Counted from the stretch's first letter, positions 8,590-17,610 are shown. The stretch is 64,000 nucleotides of DNA from JAEUNX01 sp034004685 (GCA_034004685.1 JAVEWG010000014.1:10565-74564); one strand, 5' to 3'. Program-made: numbers and translations. The notes: generated by a model from the sequence alone, not told the origin.

Positions 8590-9786
8590 GTGAATTTTGA
8601 TCTTGACCCTAACGACAACGAATTCCGCGAGAAGGTGCGGGCTTTTCTGAAAGAGCACCTGCCCGCCGATGTGGCCCGCCGGAATCTGCGGGGCTACCAC
8701 TTCGACCGGCCGGAAATGCGGGCCTGGACCCAGACCCTTCATGACAATGGCTGGGCCGGGCCGATCTGGCCCAAGGAATGGGGCGGCATGGGACTGACTC
8801 CCATGCAGGAATTCATCTTCGAGAGCGAGTGCCTGATGGCTGGCGCGCCGCCCCTGGATACGGCGGGCCACCGTATGATCGGCCCGGTCATCATGACCTT
8901 TGGCAGCGACGAACTGAAGGCCAATTGGGGGCCGAAGATCCTGCGGGGCGATGTGTTCTGGGGCCAAGGCTTTTCGGAGCCCAACGCGGGCTCCGACCTG
9001 GGTTCCTTGCGCACCACGGCCGTGCTGGACGGCGACGAATACATCATCAACGGGCAGAAGATCTGGACCTCCTACGTAGATACGGCCGAAATGATCTTCA
9101 TGCTGGTCAAGACCGATCCGGCCGCTAAGCAAAGGGGCATCTCCATGCTGCTGGTGGATGCCAACGCCCCCGGCATCACCGTGCGCCCGATCATCGACAT
9201 CGGCGAGAGCCGCAGCGTGAACGAAGTGTTCTTCGACAACGTGCGCACCCCGGTGACCAACCGGGTCGGCGCCGAAGGCCAGGGCTGGAGTTACGGCAAG
9301 TTCCTGCTGAGCCTGGAGCGGGCCTTCAGCGCCGAATGGCCGCGCAACATGCGTAATCTGGCGCAGCTGAAGGACATGGCGCGCAAGGTCCGGGTGGATG
9401 GCACCCGACTGATCGACACCCCGGGCTTCGCCTCCCGCCTGATCGAGCTGGAAATGGATTGCCAGGCCCTGGAATGGCTGACCCTGCGGGCCCTGGCGGA
9501 AAAGGAAGAGAACGCCAACTTCCCGGTCGGCTCCCTGCTCAAGATCCGGGGCTCCGAATTGCTGCAGAAGATCGGCGAGATGCAGGTGGAAGCCTTGGGC
9601 GACTACGCTTCCTACATTTACCCGGACCCCCACGCCCTACCCAACGGCGAGGCCGACTGGCCCCCGGGCCCGGATTTCGCCCCGGGTGTTTTGTGCGACT
9701 ACATGTACCGCCGCGCCACCACCATCTATGGCGGCGCCAACGAAGTTCAGCGCGGCATCATCGCCCGCGCGATTCTGGAACAGTAA
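8590..9786 (+). CDS. Acyl-CoA dehydrogenase family protein, subunit 1
   Basis: 398-residue FAD-dependent acyl-CoA dehydrogenase that would introduce an alpha,beta double bond into an acyl-CoA. Seen: N-terminal helical domain, middle-domain signature (GQGFSEPNAGSDLGSL, then INGQKIWTS), and C-terminal IYGGANEVQRGIIARAIL. The position of the catalytic Glu of medium-chain dehydrogenases (YEGT) is Gly here, so any catalytic base must lie elsewhere, as in the isovaleryl-CoA class. GTG start with AGAGGAG about ten bases upstream. The partner gene starts three bases after the stop. Paired genes like this encode alpha2beta2 enzymes in actinobacterial steroid side-chain degradation (FadE26-27, FadE28-29). 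A steroid or branched acyl-CoA substrate is inferred. Confidence 0.92.
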   Translation: MNFDLDPNDNEFREKVRAFLKEHLPADVARRNLRGYHFDRPEMRAWTQTLHDNGWAGPIWPKEWGGMGLTPMQEFIFESECLMAGAPPLDTAGHRMIGPVIMTFGSDELKANWGPKILRGDVFWGQGFSEPNAGSDLGSLRTTAVLDGDEYIINGQKIWTSYVDTAEMIFMLVKTDPAAKQRGISMLLVDANAPGITVRPIIDIGESRSVNEVFFDNVRTPVTNRVGAEGQGWSYGKFLLSLERAFSAEWPRNMRNLAQLKDMARKVRVDGTRLIDTPGFASRLIELEMDCQALEWLTLRALAEKEENANFPVGSLLKIRGSELLQKIGEMQVEALGDYASYIYPDPHALPNGEADWPPGPDFAPGVLCDYMYRRATTIYGGANEVQRGIIARAILEQ

Positions 9787-9788
9787 TC

Positions 9789-10928
9789 ATGGATTTCTAT
9801 TTGACCGAAGAGCAGCAGATGTTGCGGGATGGTGCCCGCCGCTATCTGGAAACCGAATGCGGAGGCGAAAAGCGCCGCCCTACCATCGAAGCCGAAGGCC
9901 TCCACGCCGAACGCTGGCAGATGTTTGCCGACATGGGCTGGCTCGGCCTGCCCCTGCCCGAGGAATACGGTGGTTTTGGCGGCACCTTGGTGGATGTGAC
10001 CATCCTGATGCAGGAAATTGGCCGGGCGCTGACCGTGGAGCCCTACTGGCCGGTGGCCATCCTGGCTGCCCGGACCCTGGTGGCCTCGGGCGACCCCAGG
10101 GCCCAGGAAATCCTGCCGGCCCTGGCGGAGGGCAAGGCCTTCCCGGTCCTGGCCCACGGGGAAGAGGAGGCCCGGGGCGTGGTGGAGCATGTCACCACCC
10201 AGGCAATTTCCGCTGGCGACGGCCGCTGGAAGCTATCCGGTGTAAAAACCGCCGTGGTGGCGGGCAACAAGGCAGACCGCTACATCGTCTCCGCCCGCAC
10301 CACCGGATCATCCCGCGACCAGGAGGGGATCACCCTGTTCCTGGTGGCCAAGGACGCGCCCGGCCTGAAAATGCGCCCGCTGCGTCTGATCGACAACCGC
10401 TGGGGCGCCCATCTCGAACTCGACGGCGTAGAAGTCGCCGCCAGCGATGTCCTGGGCCAGGTGGGCCAGGGCTTCTCCGCCCTGGAACAGGCTCACGACA
10501 TCGCCTTGGTGGCCCTGGCCGCCGAAGCTGTCGGCCTCATGGAACGCTCCATCGAGATCACCCGTGACTACGTGAAGATGCGCAAGCAGTTCGGCGTCAC
10601 CCTCAGCACCTTCCAAGCCGTCCAGCACCGCCTGGCGGACATGATGATCGAGCTGGAACTGGCCCGCAGCGTGCTGTACCGGGCCCAGGCCCACCTTGAC
10701 GGGGAACCTGCTGTCCGGCGCCAGGCCCTGTCTGCCCTTAAATATCAGGTCGGCAAGAGCGGCAAGTTCGTCTGCGGGCAATCGATCCAGCTCCACGGCG
10801 GCATCGGGGTGACCGAGGAGTACATCATTGGCCATTACTTCAAGCGCATGACCATGATCGAATACGCCCTGGGCAACTCCCACTTCCACCTCCAGCAACT
10901 GGCGGAGATGGAGCGCAGCCGGGCCTAA
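9789..10928 (+). CDS. Acyl-CoA dehydrogenase family protein, subunit 2
   Basis: 379-residue partner of the preceding dehydrogenase, starting two bases after its stop. Seen: MDFYLTEEQQMLRDG N-terminus, GLPLPEEYGGFGG, and a C-terminal domain with KFVCGQSIQLHGGIGVTEEY, the usual FAD/dimer-contact motif. The middle domain is divergent: the canonical TEPxAGSD segment is replaced by a segment around VLAHGEEEARG, so flavin contacts from this chain are probably incomplete. Such asymmetry is known for heteromeric acyl-CoA dehydrogenases, where one chain supplies catalysis and the other completes the site. A strong terminator follows at 10962. A functional heterotetramer with subunit 1 is inferred. Confidence 0.9.
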   Translation: MDFYLTEEQQMLRDGARRYLETECGGEKRRPTIEAEGLHAERWQMFADMGWLGLPLPEEYGGFGGTLVDVTILMQEIGRALTVEPYWPVAILAARTLVASGDPRAQEILPALAEGKAFPVLAHGEEEARGVVEHVTTQAISAGDGRWKLSGVKTAVVAGNKADRYIVSARTTGSSRDQEGITLFLVAKDAPGLKMRPLRLIDNRWGAHLELDGVEVAASDVLGQVGQGFSALEQAHDIALVALAAEAVGLMERSIEITRDYVKMRKQFGVTLSTFQAVQHRLADMMIELELARSVLYRAQAHLDGEPAVRRQALSALKYQVGKSGKFVCGQSIQLHGGIGVTEEYIIGHYFKRMTMIEYALGNSHFHLQQLAEMERSRA

Positions 10929-10961
10929 GCCCCCCAACGCAGGAGTAGCTGGCGTCCTGAC

Positions 10962-10995
10962 GAGCCAGGGGCCCCACAAGAGGGGCCCCTGGCTC
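10962..10995. terminator. Bidirectional hairpin terminator
   Basis: Perfect 14-bp stem (10962-10975 with 10982-10995) around a 6-base loop, followed on the plus strand by a T-rich stretch. It lies between the convergent acyl-CoA dehydrogenase and ugpQ genes and probably serves both. Confidence 0.85.
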
Positions 10996-10998
10996 ATT

Positions 10999-11748
10999 TC
11001 ATTTCTGCCGGAGGGCAATCCGGGGATCGGCAAGCAGTCGCGCCGGCTGGTCGGTAATCACCGCATCCACGCCCCACGCCAGACGTGCCAGGGTCACCGC
11101 CGGTTCGTTTTCCGTATAGACCGCCACCCGCAGTCCGGCGGCTTTGATCTCCCGGACCTGGTCTTCCTGCAGCAAGCGGGTATCGCAGTGCAAGGCTTGA
11201 CACCCCAAGGTCTGACAGGCTTGGAGCCCATCCACGGACACGCCCCCGAGCAACAGGCCCCGCGGCAAACCGGGCGCAGCCTCCCGGGCCGCCGCCAGGG
11301 CAATCGGAGAGAAGGACGACAACACCAGTCCGTCGGGCCCCACCCCTGCCCTTTGCAGCAGGCGGGCGACCACCTGGCCGGTTACCCATTCACGACCGGC
11401 ACCGGGCTTGATCTCCACGTTCATGAACACCCCGGCAACCCGGCAAACGGCAATGGCCTCCATCAGGGAGGGGACGGGTTCTCCGGCGAAACGGGGATTG
11501 AACCATCGCCCCGCGTCCAGGCGGGCCAATTCGGCGGCCGGGATCCGGGCCACCTCCCCCCGGCCATTAGTGGTGCGCTCCAGGGTTTCATCGTGGATCA
11601 GGACCGGCACCCCGTCCCGGGACAGCATCACATCGAACTCCACCCCAGGACACCCCAGGGCCACGGCGGCGCGCAAGCCCGCCAGGGTGTTTTCCGGAGC
11701 CAGGGCGCCACCGCAGCGATGGGCCCAGACCCGGGGCCAGGAGGCCAT
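10999..11748 (-). CDS. ugpQ: Glycerophosphodiester phosphodiesterase
   Basis: 249-residue cytosolic-type GDPD that hydrolyses glycerophosphodiesters to glycerol-3-phosphate plus an alcohol. Seen: metal and catalytic residues in the family order, AHRCG then PENT (His/Glu), VEFDV (Glu, Asp), IHDETLERTT (catalytic His), and NVEIKP later. No signal peptide is visible from ATG 11748, unlike periplasmic GlpQ, so ugpQ is the better name. It starts 11 bp after the UgpB-like binding-protein gene, which implies cotranscription and use of the imported diester. The terminator at 10962-10995 follows immediately. Confidence 0.9.
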   Translation of the reverse strand: MASWPRVWAHRCGGALAPENTLAGLRAAVALGCPGVEFDVMLSRDGVPVLIHDETLERTTNGRGEVARIPAAELARLDAGRWFNPRFAGEPVPSLMEAIAVCRVAGVFMNVEIKPGAGREWVTGQVVARLLQRAGVGPDGLVLSSFSPIALAAAREAAPGLPRGLLLGGVSVDGLQACQTLGCQALHCDTRLLQEDQVREIKAAGLRVAVYTENEPAVTLARLAWGVDAVITDQPARLLADPRIALRQK

Positions 11749-11759
11749 GGCGCGTAAGC

Positions 11760-13088
11760 TCAGTTCACGCCCGCCGCCCGGGTGACCGCCGTATCGAGGG
11801 CTTCCTTGGCCGGCTTGCGATCCGCCCAAACAGCCTCCAGTTCCTCGTCCAGAATGTTGCGCACCGCGCTGCGGCCAGCCAGTGCCGAAGCGGATGAGGC
11901 CTCCGTGGCAGGCTTGCGACTCAACTGGGAAAGGGCCACCCGGACGCTTTCCAGTTCGTCCTTCAGCACACTGCTCTGTTGCGCCACCAGAACGCCGGTC
12001 CGGCTCAGGGGCAGATAGCCGGTGTCCCGTTGCCAGGCCACCTGGTTATCCGGCTCCAGCCAGAAACGCACAAAGCGGGCGATGGTCTTGTATTCCGCCG
12101 GTGTGCGCCCTGCGGCCACCCACAGGGACGAGCCTTCCGCGAGGGTATTCTGGGGCGCCCCGGGATAGTCATCGTGATAGGGCAGAGGTGCCACGCCGAT
12201 GTCGAAGTTGGCCTGGCGCTTGAGCCCATGCCAGCTGGAAGAGGGTGCGGCGATCACCGCGCACTCACCGGATTCAAACCGCCCCTGAGCCTCGATGCCG
12301 CGCCCGAAGATCTGCAGGTAACGGGCCCGGTACCAGCTGGCCATCATGGCCAGGTGCTTGATCTGGAGCATCCCGTTGATGGACAGGGCCTCCCCCTTGC
12401 CCCGCTTCACCGCGGTGGGTTCGTTATGCCAGGCGCTGGTGTTTTCCACGATCACCTGGCTGGGGTTGGCCACCGTGTAGGGGCAGGGCTGGCCAGCGTC
12501 GATCAAGGTGCCCAGGGCTTGCTGGAGATCAAACCAGGTGCCGGGAGCCTGGTCCGGGTTGAGACCCACCTTGCGGAACGCATCCCGGTTGTAATAGAGC
12601 ACCGGCGTGCTCAGGGCCACCGGCAAAGCCAGGAGGCGCCCCTGGGCATCCACTGGCCGACGGGTCATGAAGGCGGGCGGGCGCAAGGTCAGGAGCGCCT
12701 CGCCCGAGGATTTCATGACTTCGTGGAGCGGGCGGTAGCGCGGCGTCCCCGCCAGCAGGCGCTCCTCGCTCTCGCCCCCCAGAATGGCCAGGGGAGGCAA
12801 GGGCCCCTCCTTCCATCCCCGGTCTGCCACCAAGATCTGACAATCCTTGCTGCCTTCGTTAAAGCGTGCGACCAGTTCCCCTAGGCGGGCGCCGGTCTCG
12901 GCCCCCAAGTCATGGGCCAGCTCCAGCCCGACGCACCGGGGCGTCTTGTCCTGCCCCGCCCGGGCTGCAGCCGGAGACGGACTCTTGCCCTTGGCCGCCA
13001 GGGCCAAACCTGGGGCCCAACCCCCCACCACCCAGACCGATCCCATCAGGGCACCAATCATCCACCGCCTTACAAACCCACGCGTCAT
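11760..13088 (-). CDS. UgpB-like ABC transporter substrate-binding protein
   Basis: 442-residue periplasmic binding protein of the sugar/glycerol-3-phosphate family. Seen: an N-terminal signal (RRWMIGALMGSVWVVGG, cleavage near ALA), then the cluster-B fold hallmarks: LAILGG, ALPVALSTPVLYYNRDAFRKVGL, and GVAPLPYHDD with GSSLWVAAG. The closest named relative I recognise is UgpB, supported by ugpQ 11 bp downstream. ATG 13088 is chosen because GGAG lies eight bases upstream. Unusually, no permease or ATPase genes (ugpA, ugpE, ugpC) are adjacent, so the rest of the transporter must be elsewhere or the protein acts alone. Substrate assignment is inference. Confidence 0.85.
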   Translation of the reverse strand: MTRGFVRRWMIGALMGSVWVVGGWAPGLALAAKGKSPSPAAARAGQDKTPRCVGLELAHDLGAETGARLGELVARFNEGSKDCQILVADRGWKEGPLPPLAILGGESEERLLAGTPRYRPLHEVMKSSGEALLTLRPPAFMTRRPVDAQGRLLALPVALSTPVLYYNRDAFRKVGLNPDQAPGTWFDLQQALGTLIDAGQPCPYTVANPSQVIVENTSAWHNEPTAVKRGKGEALSINGMLQIKHLAMMASWYRARYLQIFGRGIEAQGRFESGECAVIAAPSSSWHGLKRQANFDIGVAPLPYHDDYPGAPQNTLAEGSSLWVAAGRTPAEYKTIARFVRFWLEPDNQVAWQRDTGYLPLSRTGVLVAQQSSVLKDELESVRVALSQLSRKPATEASSASALAGRSAVRNILDEELEAVWADRKPAKEALDTAVTRAAGVN

Positions 13089-13196
13089 CAAACATGCTCC
13101 AGAAATACCACTGCCGCCTCACCGCCCAAACGCCAGGGTGCCAACAAGACCGACCCAAGGGGTAAAGAATACCAAACTCAAGCCGTTAGCTTTCCC

Positions 13197-13685
13197 ATGG
13201 TCATCCAGCCAAACTCTTCCTCCAATGCGCCCCCACGCAGCCTGTCCCGCGCGGCCGCCCTGCTGGTCGTCCTGACACTGGGCGCCCTGACGGGTTGCGA
13301 GCGGCTCGGCGAGCTGGCCGGAGTGCCCGATCCCAAGAAGGCCGCCGCGGCCACCGAAGCCGAGGGACGAGCCATTGGCAGCGCCTGCCGCCACTCCGGG
13401 CGAGCCCTGGAGGATTGCTATCTGATGAATCCGACGGCCCCCAAGTCTTCGATCTTCGCCGGCTGGAAGGAGATGAACGATTACATGACCCAGAACAACC
13501 TGGAAATCGTTCCCAGCCGCCTGCCCGCCCCGGCGTTGATGCTCCCCCGCGCCAAGGCGGAAGAAGACAAGGCCGCCGAACACCCGGCCGAACCCGACAA
13601 GACCACCGCCAAGGCCGACCCAACTCCGGCGGACACCGAAACCACCCCCAAGACCCGTCGCCGCTACCGCCGTTCCGAAGGCTGA
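13197..13685 (+). CDS. Small putative lipoprotein, unknown function
   Basis: 162 residues. A hydrophobic N-terminal segment ends in a lipobox (LGALTGC), predicting lipid attachment at Cys near residue 37. The middle part contains two conserved-looking cysteines (SACRHSG and EDCYLMN) and a short helical stretch with KEMNDYMTQNN. The C-terminal third is low-complexity Lys/Glu/Pro/Thr and ends in an Arg-rich tail. I recognise no family. The ribosome site is weak, so the start could move slightly. It diverges from the UgpB-like gene across 108 bp and converges on tas. Confidence 0.65.
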   Translation: MVIQPNSSSNAPPRSLSRAAALLVVLTLGALTGCERLGELAGVPDPKKAAAATEAEGRAIGSACRHSGRALEDCYLMNPTAPKSSIFAGWKEMNDYMTQNNLEIVPSRLPAPALMLPRAKAEEDKAAEHPAEPDKTTAKADPTPADTETTPKTRRRYRRSEG

Positions 13686-13710
13686 CGCCACCGCCGGACT
13701 ACACCACGCC

Positions 13711-14748
13711 CTAGGGCGCCGGGTTCGGGCAAGCCTGATGGATGCGCTCGATGGCCTGGAACACCCCTTCCGGCAACGGGAGCCGGCAGGCGGCGAGGTT
13801 CTCCTCCAGCTGAACCTGGGTTGTGGCGCCGATGATGGTGCTGGTCACACACCAGCGGCCATGCACAAAGGCCAGGGCGAGCTGGGCGGGGGTCAGGCCC
13901 GACTCCCGGGCCAGCCGGGCATAGGCCGCCACCGCCCCGGGCACGCCGGGCCGCTCATAGCGCTGGCCGAAGGCCGGAAACAGGGACAACCGCCCGGCAG
14001 GATCGGGCCCCGCCAGATACTTGCCGGTCAGGAGCCCGAAGGCGAGGGGTGAATAGGCCAGCAGCCCCACCGCCTCCCGGTGGCACATCTCCGCCAGGCC
14101 ATACTCAAAGACCCGGTTGATCAAGTTGTAGGCGTTCTGGATGGATGCCACCCGGGGCAGCCCGCTCCCCTGGGCGGCATTCAAGAAGGCCATCACCCCC
14201 CAGGGGTGTTCGTTGGACAGCCCCACATGGCGAATCTTGCCCTCCCGCACCAGTTCCGCCAGGGCTTCGAGCTGCTCTTCCACCGGCGTGGCGGGCCGCT
14301 CCTGGGCCGGGTCATAGGCCCATTTTCCAAACATGGGCTGATTGCGCGCCGGCCAGTGAAGTTGGTAGAGGTCGATGTAATCAGTGCCCAGGCGCTGGAG
14401 ACTGCCCTCCACCGCTGCCCGGATGTTGGCCCGGTCCAGGGCCGGAGGGCCACCCCGGATCCACTGGAGGTGCCGCCCGGGCCCGGCCACTTTGGTGGCC
14501 AACACCACCTGGTCCCGGCGCTTGCCCCGCAACCAGCTTCCCACGATGCGCTCCGAGCAGCCCATGGTTTCGGCGCGGGACGGCACCGCATACATTTCGG
14601 CGGTATCGATGAAGTTCACCCCCTGCTCGAAAGCCCTATCCAGTTGGGCATGGCCCTCGGCCTCGCTATTTTGCTGGCCAAAGGTCATGGTCCCGAGACA
14701 GACCGAGGAGACCATCAGGTCGCTGCGGCCAAGCCTGCGCATTTCCAT
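13711..14748 (-). CDS. tas: Tas-like NADP(H)-dependent aldo-keto reductase
   Basis: 345-residue TIM-barrel aldo-keto reductase very like E. coli Tas: MEMRRLGRSDL start, LGTMTFGQQNSEAEGHAQLD, and FIDTAEMYAVPSRAET with catalytic Asp and Tyr. The ATKVAG Lys and the LYQLHWP His complete the tetrad, and a C-terminal NADP-binding segment SIIGA-like (STIIGATTQVQL) follows. It would reduce aldehydes or ketones; the native substrate is not settled even in E. coli. Start at 14748 matches the Tas N-terminus; upstream in-frame ATGs add an unlikely extension. It is divergent from rlmM with about 94 bp between starts. Confidence 0.9.
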   Translation of the reverse strand: MEMRRLGRSDLMVSSVCLGTMTFGQQNSEAEGHAQLDRAFEQGVNFIDTAEMYAVPSRAETMGCSERIVGSWLRGKRRDQVVLATKVAGPGRHLQWIRGGPPALDRANIRAAVEGSLQRLGTDYIDLYQLHWPARNQPMFGKWAYDPAQERPATPVEEQLEALAELVREGKIRHVGLSNEHPWGVMAFLNAAQGSGLPRVASIQNAYNLINRVFEYGLAEMCHREAVGLLAYSPLAFGLLTGKYLAGPDPAGRLSLFPAFGQRYERPGVPGAVAAYARLARESGLTPAQLALAFVHGRWCVTSTIIGATTQVQLEENLAACRLPLPEGVFQAIERIHQACPNPAP

Positions 14749-14842
14749 CCCGTGCATCCTTTCCATTTGCCGTGGGGAAGGCGCCATCCCGCGTATCATT
14801 GCGCCCCAGTCACCAGTCACTATAGCGCCCCCTCAGCCCATC

Positions 14843-15967
14843 ATGCCCAACCCCAGTTACCGCCCGTCCACCCAACCGCGCCCGATTGCCAGCCAGGGCC
14901 ACCCCTGCCAGGGAGTGCTGGTGATCTGCCGCCCCGGCTTTGAACGGGATGCGGCCGGAGAACTCGAGCTCGCCGCCGATCGGGCCGGGCTGGACGGGGA
15001 CGTGGGGGGCGAACCCGGCAGTGGCATCGCCCACCTCACCCTGATGAGCCCCTGCCCCCTGGTGGAACTCACCGAGCGCTTTCCCCTGGAGCGGCTGGTC
15101 TTCGCCCGCCACCGCCTGTTCTGGTTCGACCGGCTGGACGGCCTCAGCGAAGGCGATCGGGGCACCCCCCTGGTGGCGGCCATGACCCAAAGCGGCTTTG
15201 CCGTGTCCAGCACCCTGCTGGGCACCCCCGACTCCGACGCGGCCAAGCCTCTCTCCGGCTTCTGCCGGCGCTTTGCTGCACCCTTCGAGCGGCTCCTGGA
15301 CAAGACCAACCTGCTGCGCCCCAAGAAGGCCCACCTACCCCAGCTCCAGGTGGTCTTCGATAGCCCCACCACGGCCTGGATGACCCTCGTCACGCCCGGC
15401 GACGGCTCCCCCTGGCCCATGGGCCTACCCCGCCTGCGCATGCCCGCCGGCGCCCCCAGCCGCTCCACCCTCAAACTGGCGGAAGCCTTCATGACCCTCC
15501 TCACCCCCACCGAGCAGGAGCAACTCCTGCGTCCCGGCCGCAAGGCCGTGGACCTGGGGGCCGCGCCGGGGGGCTGGTCCTGGCAGCTGGCCTACCGGGG
15601 ACTCCACGTCACCGCCATCGACAACGGCCCGGTAGCCCCCTCGGTGCTGGCCACCGGCCTGGTGGAGCACCTGCGGGCCGACGGTTTCACCTGGCGCCCC
15701 AAGCGGCCGGTGGACTGGATGGTCTGCGACATGGTGGATCAGCCCGCCCGGGTGGCCCAGTTGATCTCTGACTGGATCATCGGCGGCCATTGCAAGCGCG
15801 CCATCTTCAATCTCAAGCTCCCCATGAAGCGCCGCCTGGAGGAAGTCCTGCGCTGCCGCGCCCTGATCGAAGGCCGGTTGAAGGAAAAGGGACCGGTGGA
15901 TCTGCGCTTCAAGCAGCTCTACCACGACCGGGAAGAAATCACCGGCTACATCACCCTGCGCCAGTAA
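14843..15967 (+). CDS. rlmM: 23S rRNA C2498 2'-O-ribose methyltransferase RlmM
   Basis: 374 residues, close to the E. coli enzyme's length. It 2'-O-methylates C2498 of 23S rRNA using SAM. Seen: N-terminal THUMP-like domain beginning VLVICRPGFERDAAGEL, then a Rossmann methyltransferase domain with the SAM motif VDLGAAPGGWSW, the motif-IV region WMVCDMVDQP, and late NLKLPMKRR and LYHDREEITGY that carry the family's catalytic Lys and basic residues. Start ATG 14843 gives a short lead before the conserved CRPGFE. Single gene divergent from tas. Confidence 0.95.
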   Translation: MPNPSYRPSTQPRPIASQGHPCQGVLVICRPGFERDAAGELELAADRAGLDGDVGGEPGSGIAHLTLMSPCPLVELTERFPLERLVFARHRLFWFDRLDGLSEGDRGTPLVAAMTQSGFAVSSTLLGTPDSDAAKPLSGFCRRFAAPFERLLDKTNLLRPKKAHLPQLQVVFDSPTTAWMTLVTPGDGSPWPMGLPRLRMPAGAPSRSTLKLAEAFMTLLTPTEQEQLLRPGRKAVDLGAAPGGWSWQLAYRGLHVTAIDNGPVAPSVLATGLVEHLRADGFTWRPKRPVDWMVCDMVDQPARVAQLISDWIIGGHCKRAIFNLKLPMKRRLEEVLRCRALIEGRLKEKGPVDLRFKQLYHDREEITGYITLRQ

Positions 15968-16142
15968 CCTCCTGCCAGCCCGGCACCGCCCCCCAATCCC
16001 ACTATGTGTATAATCGGGAGTTTGTCAAGACTGCCGAGCCAGGATCCAACGGACCGTCAGCAGTTACCGAATAGCCAACCCATCGCCTTCCCAGCCACGC
16101 CGCCACCCTGGCCGCCGGCGGAATGCGGGAGTCACTTCTCCC

Positions 16143-17603
16143 ATGAGCTTTGCCGATCTCGGACTGATCCCCGAGCTGTTACGCGCCGTGACCGACGCCG
16201 GTTACACCGACCCCACCCCCATCCAGCAGCAGGCCATCCCAGCGGTGATCGCCGGCGGCGACCTCATGGGGGGCGCCCAGACGGGCACTGGCAAGACCGC
16301 CGGCTTCACCCTGCCGCTGCTCCAGCGTCTAGCCCGCCACGCCAACACCAGCACCTCGCCGGCCCGCCACCAGACCCGGGCCCTGATCCTGGCCCCCACC
16401 CGGGAGCTGGCGATGCAGGTGCACGAATCGGTCAAGACCTACTCCAAATACCTGCCCCTGCGCGCCACCTGCATCTACGGCGGGGTGGACATGAACGCCC
16501 AGATCGCCGAGCTGCGCCGGGGCATCGAGATCGTGGTGGCCACCCCCGGGCGCCTCCTGGACCATGTCCAGCAGAAGACCATCGCCCTGGGCCAGGTGGA
16601 AATGCTGGTGCTCGACGAAGCCGACCGGATGCTGGACATGGGCTTCATCCCCGACATCCGCCGGATCCTGGGCCTGCTGCCCAAGGAGCGCCAGAGCCTG
16701 CTGTTCTCCGCCACGTTCTCCGACGAAATCAAGAAGCTGGCCGACCAGATGTTGAGGAATCCCCAGCTCATCGAGGTGGCCCGCCGCAACCAGGTTTCCG
16801 AAACCATCACCCACCGGGTCCATCCGGTTTCCAGCGGTCTCAAGCGCAATCTCCTGGCCCATATCCTGCGCCACGAACCCAACGCCCAGGTGCTGGTCTT
16901 CGTGGACACCAAGTTCGGCTGTAGCCGGCTGTCCCATTTCCTGGAGCGCCACGGCGTCCGGGCCGATGCCATCCATGGCGACAAGGGCCAACAGCAGCGC
17001 ACCGAGACCCTGGAAGCCTTCAAGAACGGCACCACCCGGGTGCTGGTGGCCACCGACGTGGCCGCCCGGGGCCTGGATATCGACGATCTGCCCTACGTGA
17101 TCAACTTCGAGCTGCCCCACACCGCCGAGGACTACGTGCACCGCATCGGCCGAACCGGCCGGGCCGGGCGCCAGGGCAACGCCGTTTCCCTGGTGTGCGC
17201 CGAGGAAAAGGGCCGCCTGGCGGAGATCGAAAAGCTCATCAAGCTCTCCATTCCCCAGGAAGTGGTGCCCGGCTTCGACCCTGAGCCGGAATTCTTCGAG
17301 CCGGGGGCCAGGCCCCACCGCCGCCGTCGGGAAGAAGAAGCACCCCGCCGCGAGGAGCGCCGGGAAGAGCGAGAGCGCCCCCCCCGGACGCCCCGGGAAA
17401 GCAAGGAAAGCCGGCCCGCTGGCCGGGGCAACCGGGGAAGCACCATCGCGGCTGACGGTTTCGATTTCAGCAAGCCTTACGAACCGCGCGCTGGCGCCAC
17501 CCCAGGCGAAGGCGGAGAAGACCTTGCCTCCAGGAGCGAAACACCCCAGCGCCCCCAACGTCCCATCGCCTTCCTCTTGGGGGGACTGGGGCGCGGCAAG
17601 TGA
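16143..17603 (+). CDS. rhlE: DEAD-box ATP-dependent RNA helicase RhlE
   Basis: 486-residue RNA helicase acting in ribosome assembly or RNA decay. Seen in order: Q motif (YTDPTPIQQQ), Walker A AQTGTGKT (residues 45-52), PTRELA, TPGRLLD, VLDEADRML (DEAD), FSATFS, and in the second RecA domain LVATDVAARGLDI and HRIGRTGRAGR. The C-terminal tail after about residue 390 is an Arg/Glu/Pro-rich low-complexity stretch typical of RhlE proteins and likely binds RNA. Preceded by 175 bp without a gene and followed by a hairpin at 17611. Confidence 0.95.
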   Translation: MSFADLGLIPELLRAVTDAGYTDPTPIQQQAIPAVIAGGDLMGGAQTGTGKTAGFTLPLLQRLARHANTSTSPARHQTRALILAPTRELAMQVHESVKTYSKYLPLRATCIYGGVDMNAQIAELRRGIEIVVATPGRLLDHVQQKTIALGQVEMLVLDEADRMLDMGFIPDIRRILGLLPKERQSLLFSATFSDEIKKLADQMLRNPQLIEVARRNQVSETITHRVHPVSSGLKRNLLAHILRHEPNAQVLVFVDTKFGCSRLSHFLERHGVRADAIHGDKGQQQRTETLEAFKNGTTRVLVATDVAARGLDIDDLPYVINFELPHTAEDYVHRIGRTGRAGRQGNAVSLVCAEEKGRLAEIEKLIKLSIPQEVVPGFDPEPEFFEPGARPHRRRREEEAPRREERREERERPPRTPRESKESRPAGRGNRGSTIAADGFDFSKPYEPRAGATPGEGGEDLASRSETPQRPQRPIAFLLGGLGRGK

Positions 17604-17610
17604 CAGGGCG

